A DNA stretch of 38,519 nucleotides from Lachnospiraceae bacterium. Its GTDB lineage: Bacteria; Bacillota; Clostridia; Lachnospirales; Lachnospiraceae. Both the position numbers and the translations under genes were made by a program. The stretch spans positions 1 through 38,519 of the forward strand of contig JAILNN010000145.1 of NCBI GenBank assembly GCA_024691565.1, read 5' to 3'. A model generated the notes under the pieces. It saw only the letters and a program-made list of their open reading frames with translations, did not search any database and was not told the origin of the DNA. How positions within the stretch are numbered: position 1 is the stretch's first letter; every line of letters begins with the position of its first letter. Shown here piece after piece: positions 33,646 to 38,519 of the stretch.

Positions 33646-34770
33646 ATGGCTATTGATTTAACAAAGATGCCAAAGCTAGGCTTTGGAATGATGAGACTTC
33701 CATGTGAAAATGATGTCATCCAAATCGACAGGGTATGTGAAATGGTTGATGCATATTTAGAGGCTGGTCTAAATTACTTTGATACAGCCTATGTTTATCA
33801 TGGAGGTAAGTCTGAAACCGCTATTAGAGAGGCACTTGTAAAGAGACATAATCGTTCTGATTATATGATTGCCGACAAATTACCTGCCTGGTCTATGAAG
33901 GTTGAAGCAGATCGAGACAAAATCTTTAATGAGCAATTAGAGCGTCTTGGAACAGACTACATCGACTTCTATCTACTCCACAGCCTAGAAGATGGAAACA
34001 ACTATGACACCTATGAACGACTTGATTGTTTTAACTGGGGTATTGAAAAGAAAAAAGAAGGAAAAATTAAGCATTTTGGTTTCTCATATCATGGAACACC
34101 AGAGCTTTTAAATGAAGTTTTAGATAAGCACCCAGAAATTGAATTTGTTCAAATTCAGTTAAATTATGCCGACTGGAATAATCCTGTTGTTCAATCTGGT
34201 AAGCTATATGAAATTCTTCATGAAAGAAATATACCAATGATTATCATGGAACCTGTAAAGGGCGGTCGTTTAGCTTCTCTCGAACCAGAATTCGATGCAA
34301 TACTTAAAGCAGCTAATCCTGATAAATCTCAGGCCTCTTTTGCCTTAAGATTTGTAGCATCACTTCCAGGTGTAATGACCATCCTTAGTGGAATGAGCTC
34401 TGAAGATCAAATGAAGGATAATCTAAATACATTCACAAACTTTGAACCACTTAATCAAACAGAAAAGGAAGCTGTTGATAAGGTTGTTCAAAAAATGACT
34501 GATTTAGATTTAGTTGAATGTACTTCATGTAGATATTGTTGTGATGGTTGTCCATCAAACATTAATATCCCTGAGATTTTCAAAGCATTAAACACAATTC
34601 GATTATATCCAGGCGATGACTTTAGACCAAAAAACTTCTACCAAAAGGTTACAGAAGGCGCAGGAAAAGCATCAGAATGCATTAGTTGTGGTCAATGTGA
34701 AAGCGTTTGTCCACAGCACTTAGCAATTCCTAGTCTTATGGATGAAGTTGTACAAAAACTAGAATCGTAA
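33646..34770 (+). CDS. Aldo/keto reductase with two C-terminal [4Fe-4S] clusters
   Basis: A 374-residue cytoplasmic oxidoreductase. The AKR barrel (about 1-275) has the catalytic tetrad Asp46 and Tyr51 in FDTAYVYHGGKSE, Lys78 in MIADKLP and His112 in FYLLHSLED. A C-terminal ferredoxin-like part has two Cys sets with the CxxCxxCxxxCP pattern at 292/295/298/302 and 345/348/351/355. Such clustered AKRs are common in anaerobic Clostridia; substrates are mostly unknown. ATG is seven bases after GGAGG. It is a single plus-strand gene diverging from plsX. An extended -10 TGATAAAAT occurs at 33584-33592, but I found no convincing -35. Confidence 0.92.
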   Translation: MAIDLTKMPKLGFGMMRLPCENDVIQIDRVCEMVDAYLEAGLNYFDTAYVYHGGKSETAIREALVKRHNRSDYMIADKLPAWSMKVEADRDKIFNEQLERLGTDYIDFYLLHSLEDGNNYDTYERLDCFNWGIEKKKEGKIKHFGFSYHGTPELLNEVLDKHPEIEFVQIQLNYADWNNPVVQSGKLYEILHERNIPMIIMEPVKGGRLASLEPEFDAILKAANPDKSQASFALRFVASLPGVMTILSGMSSEDQMKDNLNTFTNFEPLNQTEKEAVDKVVQKMTDLDLVECTSCRYCCDGCPSNINIPEIFKALNTIRLYPGDDFRPKNFYQKVTEGAGKASECISCGQCESVCPQHLAIPSLMDEVVQKLES

Positions 34771-34815
34771 TTTTAGAAAGCTTAATTTTATTTGATATAT
34801 AAACTACCTTTTATT

Positions 34816-34855
34816 AACTAAAAAAGCCACCTTGAAAAAGGTGGCAATTTTAGTT
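34816..34855 (-). terminator. Bidirectional-looking intrinsic terminator, mainly for rpsU
   Basis: Stem GCCACCTT/AAGGTGGC (34826-34845) with GAAA loop, extended by AACTAAAA/TTTTAGTT flanks. On the minus strand the stem is followed by TTTTTTAG, a good rpsU terminator. On the plus strand ATTTTAG follows, weaker, serving the aldo/keto reductase. Confidence 0.85.
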
Positions 34856-34881
34856 AAATTAATAAAAAATTAAATTACAAA

Positions 34882-35055
34882 TTAATACTTACGCTTACGA
34901 GCAGCTTCTGACTTCTTCTTACGACGAACGCTTGGCTTCTCATAATGTTCTCTCTTACGAATTTCCTGTTGAATACCAGCCTTAGCGCAGTTTCTCTTGA
35001 AACGACGAAGGGCACTATCCAAAGTCTCATTCTCTTTTACGATAACATTTGACAT
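34882..35055 (-). CDS. rpsU: 30S ribosomal protein S21
   Basis: A 57-residue basic ribosomal protein translated from reading this stretch: it begins [20 protein letters not shown], continues with [21 protein letters not shown] and ends with a Lys/Arg-rich tail [13 protein letters not shown]. This is the full S21 family pattern; S21 helps the 30S subunit bind mRNA. ATG at 35053-35055 is preceded by AGGTG at seven bases, with a stronger GGAGG further upstream. It has its own promoter and terminator, so it is a single-gene unit between the aldo/keto reductase and alaS. Confidence 0.95.
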   Translation of the reverse strand: MSNVIVKENETLDSALRRFKRNCAKAGIQQEIRKREHYEKPSVRRKKKSEAARKRKY

Positions 35056-35097
35056 AGTCTCACACCTAACCTCCCTCCAGCTGTAAACTATGCTATT

Positions 35098-35155
35098 ATC
35101 AACAAATGATTTGTTTGATTATTTTGTAACGAAGTATAAAAATCTACGCACTTCG
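35098..35155 (-). promoter_or_regulatory. Structured leader of rpsU (candidate regulatory RNA)
   Basis: The leader of about 110 bases between the promoter and rpsU has two potential hairpins: CGAAGT/ACTTCG (35150-35155 with 35130-35135) and ATCAAACAAAT/ATTTGTTGAT (35098-35119, one bulge). Ribosomal protein leaders often hold autoregulatory structures; no known class was recognised here. Confidence 0.4.
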
Positions 35156-35172
35156 CCACAAGCACGTTCACA

Positions 35173-35200
35173 ATTATATCACATTTGACACTTAAGTCAA
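35173..35200 (-). promoter_or_regulatory. Sigma-A promoter of rpsU
   Basis: On the minus strand: -35 TTGACT (35195-35200), 16-base spacer, extended TGATATAAT with -10 TATAAT (35173-35178), 38 bases past the alaS stop codon. Confidence 0.75.
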
Positions 35201-35237
35201 GATTTTTTTGAATCAAATTATTGATTTTTCTAAATAT

Positions 35238-37892
35238 TTAGGCTAATTGAGCCTTTGCTGTTTCAACAGCCTTCTTAACAGCGTCATCAATTCCAGCAGG
35301 ATTCTTTCCGCCAGCCTGAGCCATATTAGAACGTCCACCGCCGCCACCACCAACGAGTGATGCAACCTCTTTAATAAGATTACCAGCGTGAGCACCCTTC
35401 TTCACAGCTTCATCAGTTGCCATAGCAACAATATTTACCTTTCCTCCCTTATCAGAGAAAAGAACAATAAAGCTTTCTCCGAGCTTATCCTTAGTGTTAT
35501 CACCAAGTGTACGAAGCTCATTCATATCAACATCAGAAACAGCCATAGAAAGCACCTTAATGCCATTAACATCTTCAGCCTTTTCTGTTACATCTCCAGC
35601 AGATGCATTTGCAATCTTAGCCTTAAGTTTTTCATTTTCCTGATTTAGGGCTTTAATCTCAGCATTCATGCTTTCAATCTTATCTGTAAGCTTATCAGTA
35701 GTTGATTTAGCAACAGCTGAAGCTTCCTTAAGAGTTTCATATGCCTTTTCATAGAAATCAATTAATCCAGCACCTGTGAGAGCCTCAATTCTTCTAACTC
35801 CTGCTGAAATACCATTTTCAGATACAATCTTAAAGAATGCAATTTCAGAAGAATTCTTAACATGAGTACCACCACAAAGTTCAGTAGAATATTCACCAAT
35901 CTTAACTACTCTAACACTCTCTCCATACTTCTCACCAAACAATGCCATAGCACCTGTTTTCTTAGCTTCATCAAGAGTCATAACCTCAGTATTTACTGGA
36001 AGTGCTTCCATAATCTTCTGATTAACTTCGATTTCAACCTTCTTAATCTCCTCTTCTGTCATAGCCTGGAAGTGAGAGAAATCAAATCTAAGTCTATAGG
36101 CATCAACATAAGAACCAGCCTGAGCAACATGCGAACCAAGAACATTTCTAAGTGCCTTCTGAAGAATATGTGTTGCACTATGGTTAGATGCTGTCTTACT
36201 TCTGTTAGATGCATCAACAGATAAGGTAACCTTATCTCCATTCTTAAACATACCGCTCTTAACAATACCGATATGACCGATCTTTGCACCTGGTAAATGA
36301 ATTACTTCTTTAACTTCAAATTCAGCTGAATCTGTCTTAATAACACCGATATCAAATTGCTGACCACCCATTGTTCCATAGAAAGGTGTCTTAGCTGTGA
36401 TAATAGTTCCTGCCTCACCATCAGTTAAAGCTTCAACAATTTCACTTTCAGTAGTAAGAGCAACAATATTAGAATCAAGTGTTAATTTGTCATAGCCATC
36501 AAATTCACTTGTAATATCTGTACTAATCTGCTGATATACTGTCTCATCAGCACCCATATAATTAGACTTCTTACGCTTAGAACGAGCTCTTTCCTTCTGC
36601 TCCTTCATAGCCTCGTTAAAGCCCTTCTCATCAACTGTAATTCCATCTTCTTCAAGGATTTCAACAGTTAAATCATATGGGAATCCATAAGTATCATAAA
36701 GCTTAAACGCATCCTGACCATCAAACTCAGTCTTACCTTCTGCTTTAAGCTTATCCTTCATATCACTTAAGATTGAAAGACCTTGATCTATTGTTTTATT
36801 AAACTTCTCTTCTTCCTGAGTAAGAACCTTAAGAATGAAATCCTGTCTTTCACCAATTTCAGGATAACCATCCTTTTGTTCATCAATAACAGTCTGAGAA
36901 ACCTTTGCAAGGAATTCTCCATCAATACCAAGCTTACGACCATGTCTTGCTGCACGACGAATAAGACGACGAAGAACATAGCCTCTACCTTCATTTGAAG
37001 GCATAATACCGTCAGAAATCATAAATGTTGCTGAACGCATATGGTCTGTAATAAGTCTTATAGATACATCATTATCATCACTTTCACCATAGGCTTTATT
37101 AGAAAGCTCACAAATCTTATCTCTAATAGCCTTCATTGTATCGATATCAAATACAGAATCAACATCCTGAACAACAACAGCAAGTCTCTCTAAGCCCATT
37201 CCTGTATCGATATTCTTATTAGCAAGTTCAGTATAATTTCCCTTACCATCGCCTTCAAACTGTGTAAATACGTTATTCCAAACTTCCATAAATCTATCGC
37301 ATTCACAACCAACCTTACAATCAGGTTTTCCACAACCGTATTTCTCACCACGATCATAGTAAATCTCAGAACAAGGGCCACAAGGACCTGCACCATGTTC
37401 CCAGAAGTTATCACATTCACCGTTTTCATCTCTATAGAATCTTGTAATCTTTTCAGCCGGAACTCCAATTTCTTTATTCCAGATTTCAAAAGCCTCTTCA
37501 TCCTCACCATAAATAGATGGGTAAAGTCTTTCAGGATCCATTTTAATAACTTCAGTTAAAAATTCCCAAGACCAACGAATAGCTTCATGCTTAAAATAAT
37601 CACCAAAAGAAAAATTTCCAAGCATTTCAAAGAAAGTAAGATGTCTTGCAGTCTTACCTACATTATCAATATCACCTGTACGAACACATTTCTGGCAGGT
37701 TGTTACCCTACGTCTTGGAGGAATCTCCTGACCAGTAAAGTAAGGCTTAAGAGGAGCCATACCTGCATTAATTAAAAGCAAACTATTATCATTATGTGGC
37801 ACAAGTGAAAAACTATCCATCTTAAGATGGTCTTTACTTTCGAAAAATTCAAGATAACTTCTACGCAATTGATTAACGGTTAATTTTTCCAT
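35238..37892 (-). CDS. alaS: Alanyl-tRNA synthetase
   Basis: An 884-residue class II synthetase. The catalytic core begins with LTVNQLRRSYLEFFESKDH and includes TFFEMLGNFSFGDYFK. The editing domain has the zinc-binding HSATH and ELCGGTHV segments, which clear mischarged Ser/Gly. The C-Ala domain ends in the VGGGGGGR segment. A Cys-rich insert (CGKPDCKVGCECD) is seen in the core, as in many Firmicutes. ATG follows AAAGGA at 10 bases. It has a promoter 80 bases upstream. The leader is too short for a T-box and none is seen. Confidence 0.98.
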   Translation of the reverse strand: MEKLTVNQLRRSYLEFFESKDHLKMDSFSLVPHNDNSLLLINAGMAPLKPYFTGQEIPPRRRVTTCQKCVRTGDIDNVGKTARHLTFFEMLGNFSFGDYFKHEAIRWSWEFLTEVIKMDPERLYPSIYGEDEEAFEIWNKEIGVPAEKITRFYRDENGECDNFWEHGAGPCGPCSEIYYDRGEKYGCGKPDCKVGCECDRFMEVWNNVFTQFEGDGKGNYTELANKNIDTGMGLERLAVVVQDVDSVFDIDTMKAIRDKICELSNKAYGESDDNDVSIRLITDHMRSATFMISDGIMPSNEGRGYVLRRLIRRAARHGRKLGIDGEFLAKVSQTVIDEQKDGYPEIGERQDFILKVLTQEEEKFNKTIDQGLSILSDMKDKLKAEGKTEFDGQDAFKLYDTYGFPYDLTVEILEEDGITVDEKGFNEAMKEQKERARSKRKKSNYMGADETVYQQISTDITSEFDGYDKLTLDSNIVALTTESEIVEALTDGEAGTIITAKTPFYGTMGGQQFDIGVIKTDSAEFEVKEVIHLPGAKIGHIGIVKSGMFKNGDKVTLSVDASNRSKTASNHSATHILQKALRNVLGSHVAQAGSYVDAYRLRFDFSHFQAMTEEEIKKVEIEVNQKIMEALPVNTEVMTLDEAKKTGAMALFGEKYGESVRVVKIGEYSTELCGGTHVKNSSEIAFFKIVSENGISAGVRRIEALTGAGLIDFYEKAYETLKEASAVAKSTTDKLTDKIESMNAEIKALNQENEKLKAKIANASAGDVTEKAEDVNGIKVLSMAVSDVDMNELRTLGDNTKDKLGESFIVLFSDKGGKVNIVAMATDEAVKKGAHAGNLIKEVASLVGGGGGGRSNMAQAGGKNPAGIDDAVKKAVETAKAQLA

Positions 37893-37971
37893 AATAATTC
37901 ATTCCTTTTGTTATTTAAAATTTAAATGTATATGCTCTTTTCGCAAAACAAAGCGATTAAAGCACCAAGGT

Positions 37972-38000
37972 ATTATAAAATGTTTAAAATATAATTTCAA
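37972..38000 (-). promoter_or_regulatory. Sigma-A promoter of alaS
   Basis: On the minus strand: -35 TTGAAA (37995-38000), 17-base spacer, perfect -10 TATAAT (37972-37977). It starts 16 bases past the stop codon of the MIF-like gene. Confidence 0.72.
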
Positions 38001-38015
38001 CAGATTTTTTATATT

Positions 38016-38357
38016 TTAAAAATTTCCGCCGTTCCATCCCCAGTCCCTTGTTCCTATATATGAAACATAGACATTACCTGCCGGAATATCAAGTTCCTCA
38101 CTAAGAATATTACAAATAGCACCTGTCATCCTATCATATGCATCAGATGAAGCATTTCCAAAGATTCTAACTGCAACATAAGCTCCTTTTTCGAGCTTCT
38201 TTCCAGCCATATATAAACAATATTCATCTTCAAAACCAACCATCAAAAAGCTCTCAGGCTTTCCAATAATACCAATTTCCTCTCCAAGTCTAGCCTTAAT
38301 CTTTTCCTTCTTTTCCTCTGAAACCTTAACAGTAATTTTTGAATCAATAAATGGCAT
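38016..38357 (-). CDS. MIF / phenylpyruvate tautomerase-like protein
   Basis: A 113-residue protein of the tautomerase superfamily, MIF family. It starts MPF, giving the catalytic Pro at the mature N terminus after Met removal. The C-terminal part, NVYVSYIGTRDWGWNGGNF, lines up with the VYINYYDMNAANVGWN segment of animal MIF, and SEELDIPAGNVYV matches the helix before it. The CxxC redox motif of animal MIF is absent. Known activity in the family is keto-enol tautomerisation of phenylpyruvate or dopachrome; the bacterial role is not settled. ATG is seven bases after GGAGG. There is no obvious secretion signal. Confidence 0.9.
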   Translation of the reverse strand: MPFIDSKITVKVSEEKKEKIKARLGEEIGIIGKPESFLMVGFEDEYCLYMAGKKLEKGAYVAVRIFGNASSDAYDRMTGAICNILSEELDIPAGNVYVSYIGTRDWGWNGGNF

Positions 38358-38443
38358 ATCTCTACCTCCAATTCACATTAAATTTGTATTTATTATAAAC
38401 TAGTTATATAAGCCAAAAAACTAAACCTACAACAATCCATAAC

Positions 38444-38471
38444 ATTTTATCACATACATATTTTTATGCAA
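38444..38471 (-). promoter_or_regulatory. Probable promoter of the MIF-like gene
   Basis: On the minus strand: -35 TTGCAT (38466-38471), 16-base spacer, extended TGATAAAAT with -10 TAAAAT (38444-38449), about 87 bases before the ATG. A second TATAAT nearer the gene has no good -35. The last 48 bases of the window show no gene. Confidence 0.5.
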
Positions 38472-38519
38472 TGATAAACTCTAATAATTTTGTCATCTGC
38501 TAAACAAAAGATATAAGAT

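Noticed and set aside
35201..35237. Terminator after alaS (AATCAA/TTGATT hairpin)
   Set aside because: No T-run follows on the minus strand; the T-run lies on the other strand, where no gene needs it.
37893..38015. Possible T-box upstream of alaS
   Set aside because: The gap is too short and lacks the conserved T-box sequence and specifier stem.

Overview
The window is AT-rich DNA from a low-GC Firmicute, most likely a Clostridia member close to Lachnospiraceae. This rests on very AT-rich intergenic DNA, strong purine-rich ribosome binding sites, a type III glutamine synthetase, a direct-charging GlnRS, a CheA/W/C/D set and a GerMN lipoprotein beside an OmpR-type two-component system. The taxonomy is inferred from gene content and was not tested. 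Almost all genes lie on the minus strand. The exceptions are rimM and an aldo/keto reductase. No rRNA, tRNA, CRISPR array, insertion sequence or phage gene was seen, and there is no gene-free stretch longer than about 250 bases.

Read in the direction of transcription (right to left), the right end holds a MIF-like tautomerase, alaS and rpsU. A plus-strand 2x[4Fe-4S] aldo/keto reductase follows. Next comes the conserved block plsX - acyl-carrier-like protein - rnc - smc - ftsY, covering membrane phospholipid initiation, RNA processing, chromosome condensation and the SRP receptor. Then come a chemotaxis operon (cheA-cheW-cheC-cheD) with a lone HIS6-type hisA, a SleB-type cell-wall hydrolase, and a run of glnS - glnA(III) - aspS - PAP2 phosphatase - leuS - a large membrane-anchored lipase-like protein.

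The other half of the ancestral block then resumes: ffh - rpsP - khpA - trmD. rimM, normally between khpA and trmD, instead lies on the opposite strand just upstream of ffh, and a terminator occupies its usual place. Left of trmD are a NYN/OST-HTH RNA-binding nuclease-like protein, comEA, a response regulator and sensor kinase, the GerMN lipoprotein, thrH, and the first 22 codons of a membrane protein that may be comEC.

The points most worth a second look are: an ACP-like protein at the standard acpP locus whose phosphopantetheine serine is Glu; a lipase-like protein whose expected nucleophile serine is Gly; a eukaryotic (HIS6)-type HisA; the relocated rimM, which appears to share one -35 element with ffh; and the two-domain NYN/OST-HTH protein beside trmD. 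Several starts were moved from the longest possible frame to a start with a good ribosome binding site (GerMN lipoprotein, comEA, lipase-like, aspS, SleB-like, hisA, cheW, plsX).
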